DNA of 35,947 nt from Roseibacillus sp. Lineage in GTDB: Bacteria; Verrucomicrobiota; Verrucomicrobiia; Verrucomicrobiales; Akkermansiaceae. Shown piece by piece: positions 9,776-17,176 of the stretch. A program made the translations under genes and the position numbers. Location: NCBI GenBank assembly GCA_028821775.1, contig JAPKFB010000051.1, forward strand, positions 1-35,947, read 5' to 3'. Positions within the stretch are counted from its first letter, which is position 1. Each line of letters opens with the position of its first letter. The notes below the pieces were generated by a model. The model made no database searches. It was not told the DNA's origin and saw only the letters and a list, made by a program, of their open reading frames with translations.

Positions 9776-9816
9776 CGCCCGTCGAAGGAGGCCTTGTGCC
9801 CACCCTTCGGCGGGCG
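9776..9816 (+). terminator. Hairpin between convergent genes, likely transcription terminator
   Basis: Arms 9776-9788 (CGCCCGTCGAAGG) and 9804-9816 (CCTTCGGCGGGCG) pair over 13 positions with one G-U wobble, around a 15-base loop. A short T-containing stretch (GTTTCTGT) follows. It lies in the 249-base gap between the convergent sulfatase (+) and esterase (-), where terminators are expected. The T tract is weak, so efficiency is uncertain. The rest of the gap shows nothing else. Confidence 0.65.
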
Positions 9817-9876
9817 TTTCTGTAAACCGGCTGAGCCTCACGTCAAGCCTACTCACCCCAATGCCCGCTCATTTCA

Positions 9877-11049
9877 TCATTTTGATTCGGTTGGGCCTGA
9901 ATTGCCCCCAAACTCTACCTTTGTTGGGTTACTGAGGATTCGTGAGAAGAATTTCTCCATCGCCGGAGCCGTCTTCTCCTTGTGCTGGTTGAACACCCCA
10001 TGCCCAGCTCCTTCGATGCGCAGATAGGTGACCTCTTTGACACCCTCCTTCTTGAGGGCCTCCACCAAGACATCGCTGTGCTTCACGTTTACCGTCTTGT
10101 CCTTGGTTCCGTGGAAGAGCAAGAGCGGCGGAGCATCTTTCCGCACATGGTGAATGGGTGAGGCGGCTTTGCCTCGCTCGGCGAGACCTTCCGCCGATCC
10201 CGCCAGCAGTCCCCCCTCGCGACCTAGTCGTTCCAATCTTCCAGCGAACAGCGTGAAATCCGTCGGTGTGGCGGATGCCGCCACCGCTTGCACCTGACTG
10301 GAATAATCAAGGTAGGGACCGTCGCCTTCGAGACCGGCTCCCCGCGTCACCAACCCAAGCATGCACACCAGATGGGCACCCGCAGAATTGCCGTAAGCTC
10401 CAATGCGTTGGGGATCAACCCCATACTTCTCGGCATGGGCACGAAACCAACGCACTGCATTCTTCACATCGTTCACACAGGCCGGAAAGGGCGCTTCGCC
10501 TACCAGGCGGTAGTTGACCGTGATGCAGACGTAGCCTTTCTGGGCGTACTCAAGCGCTCCGTTCAGAAAGGTTCCCGCCCGCTTATCGCCGTTGCGCCAA
10601 CCTCCGCCGTGGACGAAGACGATCCCTGGGCGCGGCGTGTCGCTCTTGGCCTCAGGCATCACGAGGTCGAGCTTCCACGCCTTGCTCTCGCCCTCGCGAT
10701 AGAGAAGGTCGGGGACGATCGTGACTCCCTCAGGCGCGTTCTTGAGCAGCTGCGCGGTATTCGGGGCCCGCTGGCGCCGACCTCGGGCTGGCTGCTTGGG
10801 AGCCTGGCGTTTCGAGAGGCGCTGGGCAAGGGCTCCGAGCTCGCTCTTGTCGAGCGCTCCATCCTTGTTCTCGTCATTCCGATCAAAGAAGCGCTGCATC
10901 AACCCTTGGGTCTCATCCTTGGCAAGTTTCCCATCCTTGTTCTTGTCCATCTGCTTCAACCAAAGGGCGGTCCGACCCTCAGCAGTTTCCCTCTGGGCCG
11001 AGGCAGCGGCGGCGATTGCTACCAAGATACAAATTATCGTCTTGCTCAT
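9877..11049 (-). CDS. Secreted EF-hand / alpha-beta-hydrolase carboxylesterase
   Basis: A 390-residue protein with a signal peptide (MSKTIICILVAIAAAASA), then two EF-hand-type calcium loops, DKNKDGKLAKDE (35-46) and DENKDGALDKSE (59-70). A basic Gln/Arg/Pro-rich linker leads to an alpha/beta hydrolase of the BD-FAE/CE10-like class. The oxyanion loop is HGGGW (147-151), the nucleophile is Ser222 in GNSAG, an acid is probably Asp317 in HGTKDK, and the catalytic His is 350 in GAGHGVF. Such enzymes remove acyl groups from sugars or small esters. The paired calcium loops resemble a single dockerin-like unit and may act in calcium-dependent attachment or stabilisation; this is inference. The start at 11049 was chosen because it begins the signal peptide; a longer upstream frame would overlap the divergent gene. 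It is divergent from the third sulfatase. Confidence 0.85.
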   Translation of the reverse strand: MSKTIICILVAIAAAASAQRETAEGRTALWLKQMDKNKDGKLAKDETQGLMQRFFDRNDENKDGALDKSELGALAQRLSKRQAPKQPARGRRQRAPNTAQLLKNAPEGVTIVPDLLYREGESKAWKLDLVMPEAKSDTPRPGIVFVHGGGWRNGDKRAGTFLNGALEYAQKGYVCITVNYRLVGEAPFPACVNDVKNAVRWFRAHAEKYGVDPQRIGAYGNSAGAHLVCMLGLVTRGAGLEGDGPYLDYSSQVQAVAASATPTDFTLFAGRLERLGREGGLLAGSAEGLAERGKAASPIHHVRKDAPPLLLFHGTKDKTVNVKHSDVLVEALKKEGVKEVTYLRIEGAGHGVFNQHKEKTAPAMEKFFSRILSNPTKVEFGGNSGPTESK

Positions 11050-11149
11050 GGGCTCTTCTCGATCTGATGAAACCCCCTCCCACGGGCCAGGTTGTCCTGA
11101 AAGTAAGCACACGCTTGAAGACCGGGGCTTTCCTCCCTGTAATTTCCGG

Positions 11150-12685
11150 GTGACTCGTTCCCTTGCCCTGTTTGTTCTCGCTTCCTGCCTCCCTCTTTTC
11201 ACCACCGAGGCAGCACGCCCCAATATCCTGATTCTCTACGGCGACGATCTTGGTTTCGGCGATCTCGGCTGCTACAACAAGGAGTCCAAGATCCCCACTC
11301 CCAACCTGGATCAACTCGCCCAGGAAGGCCTGCGCTTCACGGACGGCCATTCCTCCTCCGGCATCTGCACCCCAAGCCGCTACGCCCTCCTCACCGGCCG
11401 TCATCACTGGCGCAGGTTTCACGGCATTGTGGGCCCCATGGGGGGCTCGGTCTTTGCCCCCGATGACCTGACCCTTCCTGAAATGCTCCGCGGAAAGGGC
11501 TACACCACAGCCGCAATCGGCAAGTGGCATCTTGGATGGGACTGGAATGCGATCAAAAAGGCAACGGCCCAGCCGCAAGGAACTGGGCGCCGCAAGATCC
11601 TGGGACCAGAGGCCTATGACTGGAGCCAAACGATTCCGGACGGTCCGCTCGCGCACGGCTTCGAATCCTACTTTGGCGATACCGTGATCAATTTTCCGCC
11701 TTACGCTTGGATTGAGAACGACCGCCTTCCCCGCGCGCCGGATGTCATGATGGACACTTCGAAATGGAAGAAGATCAAGGAGGGCAATTGGGAATGCCGC
11801 CCGGGGCCGATGATTTCTGACTGGGACCCCTACCAGAACATCCCGACCACCACCAAGCGGGCCACCGAGTTCATCAAGCTCCAGGGCATCAAGAAACGGG
11901 GTCCGGAATCGAAACCCTGGTTTCTCTACTTCGCCTTTCCCAGTCCCCACGCCCCCATCATTCCGAACGACCAGTTCGATGGAACATCAAAGGCGGGACC
12001 TTACGGCGACTTCGTCCACGAAACCGATCACGCCTGCGGCCGGATCCTCGAGGAACTCAAGGCCTCCGGACAGGCCGAGAACACCCTCGTGATCTTCACC
12101 GCCGACAACGGACCAGAAAAGTACGCCTACGCCCGCGATCAGCGCTACGACCACTGGTCCGCCAAACCCCTGCGGGGGCTCAAGCGCGACATCTACGAGG
12201 GAGGGCACCACGTTCCCTTCATCATCCGTTGGCCCGGAAAAACAAGGCCCGGACAGGTCTCCAAGGCCTTGATGAGCCAGATCGATCTCTTCGCCACGAT
12301 CGCAGAAATCGTGGGTTCCGAGCTTCCCGCCGATGCCGCCGAGGATAGCCACAACCAGCTCCCGGTCCTCATGGGCGAAGTGCCCGAATCGCCTATCCGC
12401 AACACGCACATTCACAACACCAAGGTGGGCCACTACGCCATCCGCAACCACGACTGGCTTCTCATTGAGGCCAAGACCGGCTACGTCTCCGGACGGAATG
12501 CTCAGTGGGAGTCAAAACACGGCTACCAGCCAGACAAGGAAACCGCGCAGCTCTTCAATTTGAAGGATGACCTTGGACAACGCCACAACCTGATCGCCAA
12601 GCATCCAGAAAAAGCAACGAAGCTTCGGACGCTTCTCAAAATGATCCGCGCTCGAGGTCATAGTGCGCCGCGACTTTTGGAGTAA
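11150..12685 (+). CDS. Secreted arylsulfatase-type sulfatase (GTG start)
   Basis: A 511-residue sulfatase. Metal site YGDDLGFGDLG (Asp32, Asp33), canonical CTPSR at residues 73-77, GKWHLGWDW, SPHAPI and FTADNGPEKY are all present, so it should be a working formylglycine sulfatase. The start is taken as GTG at 11150 because it opens directly into a signal peptide (VTRSLALFVLASCLPLFTTEA). The nearest upstream in-frame ATG (11048) would lie on top of the divergent esterase start and would add a charged, Pro-rich stretch before the signal peptide. It shares a roughly 100-base divergent promoter region with the esterase, suggesting co-regulation of deacylation and desulfation. Confidence 0.9.
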   Translation: MTRSLALFVLASCLPLFTTEAARPNILILYGDDLGFGDLGCYNKESKIPTPNLDQLAQEGLRFTDGHSSSGICTPSRYALLTGRHHWRRFHGIVGPMGGSVFAPDDLTLPEMLRGKGYTTAAIGKWHLGWDWNAIKKATAQPQGTGRRKILGPEAYDWSQTIPDGPLAHGFESYFGDTVINFPPYAWIENDRLPRAPDVMMDTSKWKKIKEGNWECRPGPMISDWDPYQNIPTTTKRATEFIKLQGIKKRGPESKPWFLYFAFPSPHAPIIPNDQFDGTSKAGPYGDFVHETDHACGRILEELKASGQAENTLVIFTADNGPEKYAYARDQRYDHWSAKPLRGLKRDIYEGGHHVPFIIRWPGKTRPGQVSKALMSQIDLFATIAEIVGSELPADAAEDSHNQLPVLMGEVPESPIRNTHIHNTKVGHYAIRNHDWLLIEAKTGYVSGRNAQWESKHGYQPDKETAQLFNLKDDLGQRHNLIAKHPEKATKLRTLLKMIRARGHSAPRLLE

Positions 12686-12776
12686 CGCAACAGTTGCACA
12701 CTTAGAGCAGATTCCACTTTTCGTTTCTAAGAGGAGTCTGTAAACCAACTGCCCGCCGACACCCTTTGGCTGCTTC

Positions 12777-13592
12777 ATGTCTCCGCTCTTGCCTCCGCCC
12801 CCTGTTCAACCCCGTCGACTTCGCACGCGCTCCCGGCTCGGAAAGTACCGGATCGAATCCCTCCTCGCGGATGGTCCTTACTCGAACGTCTATCGCGCTT
12901 TCGATACGATCGAAGGCCTGCGTGTCGCCCTCAAGGTTCCCCATCCCCACCTCGCAGACGAAGCCTTCTTGGAAGGATTTCGCCACGAGGCACGCCTCGC
13001 GGCCAAGATCGAGAGTCCCCGCCTCCTCAGCCTCAAGGATGCCAGCGTGATCGATGGCCACTTCGTCCTGACCTACCCCCTCGGAACCGAGAGTCTAGCC
13101 GATCGCCTCTCGCGGCGACTTTCGACCCAGAATCTTGCGGTCATCATCGAGCACTGTCTCGAAAGTCTGGCCCTCCTCCACCAGCAGCGCATCATCCACT
13201 GCGATATCAAGCCCGAGAACTTCATTCTCTTCCCCGGCCCCTCTGTCCGGCTGGCTGATTTCGGCATCGCCCGTATCGCCGTGCGCACCCAAAACGCCTC
13301 AGGCTCAGGCACTCTTGGCTATATGGCCCCCGAGCAGGCGATGGGCAAACCCTCCTTCCGTTCCGACGTTTTTGCGGTGGGACTACTCCTTTATCGCATG
13401 CTCACAGGGCACGTTCCCGAGTATCCTTTTGCTTGGCCACCCCCGGAAAGTGCCAAATTGCGACGCAAGGCCCGCCCAGAAATGATTGCTCTCATTCGCA
13501 AGTGTCTTGAATTGTCGCCCCGACATCGCTTTCGTGATGCGGATGCGCTCTACAAGGCATATCGACAGATTCGCCGGCGGGCGCTCCATTGA
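12777..13592 (+). CDS. Small cytoplasmic Ser/Thr protein kinase (Hanks type)
   Basis: A 271-residue kinase domain without a transmembrane or sensor segment. The catalytic Lys is Lys53 in VALKVP, the catalytic loop is HCDIKPEN (141-148, Asp143), DFG is 161-163, APE is 184-186, and Asp197 is in SDVFAVG. Two departures are visible. The HRD Arg is Cys142, which makes this a non-RD kinase that may not need activation-loop phosphorylation. The glycine-rich loop is reduced to ADGPYSNVY, with one Gly. The N-terminus is Pro/Arg-rich. The gene is followed after 70 bases by a PP2C phosphatase, the classic bacterial kinase/phosphatase pairing. Substrates are unknown. Confidence 0.88.
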   Translation: MSPLLPPPPVQPRRLRTRSRLGKYRIESLLADGPYSNVYRAFDTIEGLRVALKVPHPHLADEAFLEGFRHEARLAAKIESPRLLSLKDASVIDGHFVLTYPLGTESLADRLSRRLSTQNLAVIIEHCLESLALLHQQRIIHCDIKPENFILFPGPSVRLADFGIARIAVRTQNASGSGTLGYMAPEQAMGKPSFRSDVFAVGLLLYRMLTGHVPEYPFAWPPPESAKLRRKARPEMIALIRKCLELSPRHRFRDADALYKAYRQIRRRALH

Positions 13593-13662
13593 GGACTCGG
13601 TAAGCCCCTCCCCCTCAACGGCCAAGGGGACCAGGCCCGCAACTCTCCTGCTTGAAGCCGCG

Positions 13663-14433
13663 ATGAAACTGCCCTTGGTGGTTTCCCTGCCACACGGGAC
13701 CGCCGTCATTCTCACCCACCCGAATCCCCTCCGCGGCAAACCCAACCAGGACTCGGTGGTCGTCCTGCCCGTGACCGCAGACGATGCCCTGCTCGCAGTG
13801 GCCGATGGGATGGGCGGCACTCGAGGTGGAGGACGGGCGTCCGGCGCCTTGGTCACCCATCTCGCCGATCGCGTTCCCGCCGACGCCGTCGATACCAGAG
13901 TCCGAACCGCCATCCTGAACGGGATCGAATGCGTCAACGAGTTCCTGATCGAAAATGTCCCCGATGCCGGAACCACCTTGGCCGCAGTCGAGATCCACCA
14001 GGAGATCATTCGACCCTACCACATTGGTGACTCCGCGATTTTAGTGGTGGGCCAACGCGGCAAGCTCAAGATGAGGACGGTTGCTCACTCTCCAGTCGGG
14101 CTCGCAGTGGAAGCCGGGCTCCTTTCCGAGGAAGAAGCCCTCTATAGTTCTCAGCGCAATCTGATCCTGAACGCGGTGGGATTCCCCGAAATGCGCATCG
14201 AGCTCGGTGCCCCCCTCCCCCTCGCTCGCAACGATACCATGCTCCTCGCCAGCGATGGCCTCACCGACAACGTAAGACTGGATGAGATCATCGCCTTGAT
14301 TCGCAAAGGCCCACTCGATCAGGCCGTCGGCAACTTGGCCACCCTCGCTCTCGAGCGCATGATGAAGCAACTCGTAGGACATCCCTCCAAGCCCGATGAT
14401 CTGACCATCATTGGCTACCGGAGGACGGACTGA
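13663..14433 (+). CDS. PP2C-type (PPM) serine/threonine protein phosphatase
   Basis: A 256-residue soluble PPM-family phosphatase. Metal-binding and catalytic motifs are in order: KPNQDS (27-31), ADGMGGT (47-53), GTT (103-105), HIGDSAIL (120-127), ASDGL (196-200) and KPDDLTII (243-250). These enzymes use Mn/Mg to remove phosphate from Ser/Thr and normally reverse a partner kinase, here the gene 70 bases upstream. The ATG at 13663 was chosen because residues from there match the family start. A longer in-frame extension from 13486 overlaps the kinase and contains nothing recognisable. Together the two genes form a minimal reversible phosphorylation module. Confidence 0.88.
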   Translation: MKLPLVVSLPHGTAVILTHPNPLRGKPNQDSVVVLPVTADDALLAVADGMGGTRGGGRASGALVTHLADRVPADAVDTRVRTAILNGIECVNEFLIENVPDAGTTLAAVEIHQEIIRPYHIGDSAILVVGQRGKLKMRTVAHSPVGLAVEAGLLSEEEALYSSQRNLILNAVGFPEMRIELGAPLPLARNDTMLLASDGLTDNVRLDEIIALIRKGPLDQAVGNLATLALERMMKQLVGHPSKPDDLTIIGYRRTD

Positions 14434-14494
14434 TTCCAGGCGCGGTCCTTGGCTGTGTTCGACGAAGCGGGTGAGTGGCGGCGCAAGCAATCTT

Positions 14495-14519
14495 GCCGGC
14501 CAGCAAGGCGTCGGCCGGC
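14495..14519 (+). terminator. GC-rich hairpin between convergent genes
   Basis: Perfect 7-base arms GCCGGCC (14495-14501) and GGCCGGC (14513-14519) around an 11-base loop. It sits in the 234-base gap between the phosphatase (+) and the ceramidase-like gene (-), a place where a terminator is expected. No T tract follows, so it may instead be an unrelated palindrome. Nothing else was recognised in this gap. Confidence 0.35.
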
Positions 14520-14667
14520 GGCGATGGGCAAGCCCACACAGCCGTGACGAGAACGCAGTCAGATCTGAGATGGGCCCCGGTTCCTCATCGCCGCGCTGCT
14601 CGCCGCGCCTGATTGCTTCTTCCTAAACTATTCCATGCCCACCCTCACCCGGTTTTTCGAACACACC

Positions 14668-16044
14668 CTACGGGGTGGCTCCCGCCGGGGCATCAAGCAG
14701 TTTCCGGATCGCAGCGGTGAGGATCTTCTCCACGCTCGGATCAACCAGCGATGCCAGGGTGCTCGGCTCATATCCGCCTTCCGAATAGGCCGCCGCGGTA
14801 CAGATATATCCGGGCGCATAATCGCCATAGGCCGCCAAGGCGACAAAGAGATCCGGCCGCGCCTGCTGGGCGTTCAGTTGGTATTCCACGAACAACTCCC
14901 CTGGCAGATGCAAAACTCGCGCGTCCTTGAGGTTGAGGCAGGAAAGCTCAATCGGCTCCTTGTTTTTGCACCGCCGAAACCAAGTCAGGTTTTTGGCCGC
15001 GAGATAACGTTTCTCCGCCGGCTCGCTCTCCATCTCCACGATGGCAGCCAAGGTTTCTTCCTTCATGTGACTCGCAACCGGGAGGAGGACAGGCTCGACC
15101 TTCCAACCGACCTCGCCAGCGCTGAGGGTGACTTTTTTCGTGTTCTCCCAGGCGAGTTTCATCCCCGCATTCACTCGATTTGCCAAGACCTGCCGGTTCT
15201 CCTTGGCTCCGTCATTCCACTTGCCAGCCCCAATGTTTCCCCCCGCACCATTGAAATGGATGTGGGGCACCTTGGTCTCCTTCTCCCTCCCGTTCCGAGC
15301 CAGACCCGGAAAGTCCGGATTCGCCAATCCAGTGCGGTAGTAACTTTGAGGATGGGTCGCGTAGTAAGTCAACACCGCGAGCGGAGCGTCCTCATTCCAG
15401 AAACTGATCAGGCGGAGAACGGGATCGATCGTTCCGGCGGGAAAGGCCCGAATCTCAGCGTCCCTCGTAGCGGTGAACCTCATGTGCTGGACCTTGCCAT
15501 CCTCTCCCAGGATGCGCCGATTCGAAGCAACCATCTTCACCGTGCCCTTTCCCATTCCAAGATGGGTCACGGGCTGGGCAGACTCGATCGCCTCCGCGAC
15601 CGCCACCCCCGCCGCAGCAATGACCCTGCGGGCGTGCCCCACATTGAAGCCCGCTCCCTGCAGTCCATTCGCCGCGAGCAGAGTCTCAGCCGAAAAATCG
15701 CAGCGCGGCGCATCGTGCTGGTGCAAGGTGTGAACTGCGACCCTGGAGACCTCCGTCTCAGCGCCCTTGGCCAGACCCTGCCGAAAGGCCAGATGCCCAT
15801 CGTTGCTCAGCCCGATCCAGTCGACAGCGCACAGCACAATGGGCCTTCCGGCACCCACCAACACGATCCCGCGACAGCTCAGGGGTGTTTGCACCCCCGT
15901 CATCGGATCGTAAGCGAGGAGGCTTCCCACGGGAGGCGAGGCATCCACCTCGAAGGAGCCCACTCGAAGCGGGGCCGCCTCTGCCGCCGGGTTCAGGAAC
16001 AAGAGGAAGGGGTAAACGAGACCGCGCAATCTGAAGAGGGACAT
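14668..16044 (-). CDS. Secreted neutral/alkaline ceramidase-like protein
   Basis: A 458-residue protein with a signal peptide (hydrophobic VYPFLLFLNPAAEAA). The mature start, LRVGSFEVDASPPVGSLLAYDP, and later segments CAVDWIGLSNDG, VHTLHQHDAP, YYATHPQSYYR and HFNGAGGNIGAGKWND resemble the N-terminal domain of neutral/alkaline non-lysosomal ceramidases, zinc amidases in which similar His-rich loops bind metal. PVC genomes carry many such proteins of unproven substrate, so N-acyl amide hydrolysis is a reasonable but unproven role. It lacks the extra C-terminal domain of full-length ceramidases, which are longer. The start chosen opens the signal peptide. Two decayed genes lie directly upstream on the same strand. 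Confidence 0.65.
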   Translation of the reverse strand: MSLFRLRGLVYPFLLFLNPAAEAAPLRVGSFEVDASPPVGSLLAYDPMTGVQTPLSCRGIVLVGAGRPIVLCAVDWIGLSNDGHLAFRQGLAKGAETEVSRVAVHTLHQHDAPRCDFSAETLLAANGLQGAGFNVGHARRVIAAAGVAVAEAIESAQPVTHLGMGKGTVKMVASNRRILGEDGKVQHMRFTATRDAEIRAFPAGTIDPVLRLISFWNEDAPLAVLTYYATHPQSYYRTGLANPDFPGLARNGREKETKVPHIHFNGAGGNIGAGKWNDGAKENRQVLANRVNAGMKLAWENTKKVTLSAGEVGWKVEPVLLPVASHMKEETLAAIVEMESEPAEKRYLAAKNLTWFRRCKNKEPIELSCLNLKDARVLHLPGELFVEYQLNAQQARPDLFVALAAYGDYAPGYICTAAAYSEGGYEPSTLASLVDPSVEKILTAAIRKLLDAPAGATP

Positions 16045-16099
16045 GGCAAGACACCGTCCCTACACTACAACTTCCCACCCAAAAAGCCTGCCCTTCGAA

Positions 16100-16378
16100 T
16101 CAATTCGGGACCGCAAGGCGCTCCATAATCTCGTAGAGGTCCACCGCGCGAACCGGCTTCGCGAGGTAATCATCCATCCCTGCTGCCAGGCAGACTTTGC
16201 GATCACCCTGCATCGCATTCGCCGTAATCGCGGTGATCGGAACCCGGAGTCCGCCGGGGGTCTCTTGCTCCCGGATAAGACGCGTGGCCTCAAAGCCATT
16301 CATCTCGGGCCTATGAATATCCATTAAGATGTCATCAATTTGCGGTTCCTCGTCTCGCGGGATCGCTCCCACGCTCAA
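16100..16378 (-). pseudogene. Truncated response-regulator receiver domain (gene remnant)
   Basis: A 92-codon frame opening with TTG encodes the last two thirds of a CheY-like receiver domain. Visible parts are the phosphoacceptor strand LMDIHRPEMNG (Asp20), TAITANAM with the switch residue, and YLAKPV (Lys74). The first beta strand and the acidic Asp/Glu pair that binds magnesium are missing, so it cannot be a complete phosphorylatable domain. The motif style (PEMNGFEATRLIRE) is that of receivers attached to hybrid histidine kinases, so this is probably the tail of such a kinase left after deletion. Its first bases overlap the end of the neighbouring propeller remnant, marking the deletion junction near 16345-16378. 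Confidence 0.7.
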
Positions 16379-17125
16379 ATCGACCCGAGATTCTCCCTTT
16401 CCAGCGCACCTCCTTCCTCCCGCAAGGCGCCCCCGGGATTCGCGACGACTTTCACCTCATAGCCAAGGACCAAGAGATAACCTGCCGCGTTGCGATCGAC
16501 CGGCCAATTGTCTCCCAGGTGATTCACAAAGAGATGTCCGCAATGAACGATAATCTCCCCCGGATTACCGCCCGGAAAATTGATGCTCTCGGTCCAGATT
16601 CCGTCCAACTTGAAGCGCTTCATCATCTTCTGATCACTCAGAGCGAGAATGATGATGGGATCGCGGAGATCGAGTACCCCGCCATGCGGCCCCCAATGCT
16701 TGAGCTTGGCTTCTCCTTTCCCGAGGTTCCCGCCAAAGGCCGATATCCATTTCCGGTCCGTGATGAAGAGCACCTCACGGTCCTTCTCCGCCACCACCGC
16801 AAGACCATGGAAGAGTTCGTAAAATCGCCCCACGCATCGCGCGCTTTGCCCTCCGGGCTCAGGGCAATGACACAATGCTCCTTGCTGGTATGCAGGAGGA
16901 TGATGATGCGTCCCCGCGAGTCCTGCTTGATCGCGTGGCAAGGACCGCGCTTGATTTTTCCGCATTCTCAGCGGCTCAACCGGGCACGAGCCTGTAACGG
17001 AACTCTCCCTCGCCAATCACCCCCGCCTCCCGGGGCGGAGTGTAGTTCTGGTCTGGGGAATGTTTCTCCTGAGCACGAACGGACGCAACAAGGCACACCA
17101 GGGCCCAACGCAGGGTGGCAGCCAT
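16375..17125 (-). pseudogene. Frameshifted, truncated 6-bladed beta-propeller (NHL-like) secreted protein
   Basis: Three reading frames must be joined to recover one protein. Frame A starts with ATG at 17125 and a signal peptide (MAATLRWALVCLVASVRA), continues to EGEFRYRLVPG and stops at TGA 16976-16978. Frame B, from about 16965 to 16825, reads KIKRGPCHAIKQDSRGRI and ends near SPEGKARDAWG. Frame C, from about 16835 on, reads FHGLAVVAEKDREVLFITD, then FGGNLGKGEAKLKHWGPHGG, MKRFKLDGIWTESI and VIHCG-type blades. The order and spacing match the 6-bladed propeller proteins common in Verrucomicrobia and Planctomycetes. The C-terminal blade (the usual PHxxxVDxxGDLYVxEW block) is absent. At least two frameshifts plus a truncation point to a dead gene rather than a sequencing slip. 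Confidence 0.75.
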
Positions 17126-17176
17126 CGGGACTCATCTTCGTAACACGCAGGAAAGTGTCCAGTCTCGGATCGCCGC

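Noticed and set aside
10721..11149. Long N-terminal extension of the third sulfatase
   Set aside because: It runs antisense through the esterase gene; the signal peptide starts at GTG 11150.
14635..16128. 497-codon plus-strand frame
   Set aside because: Antisense to the ceramidase-like gene, which has a signal peptide and family motifs.
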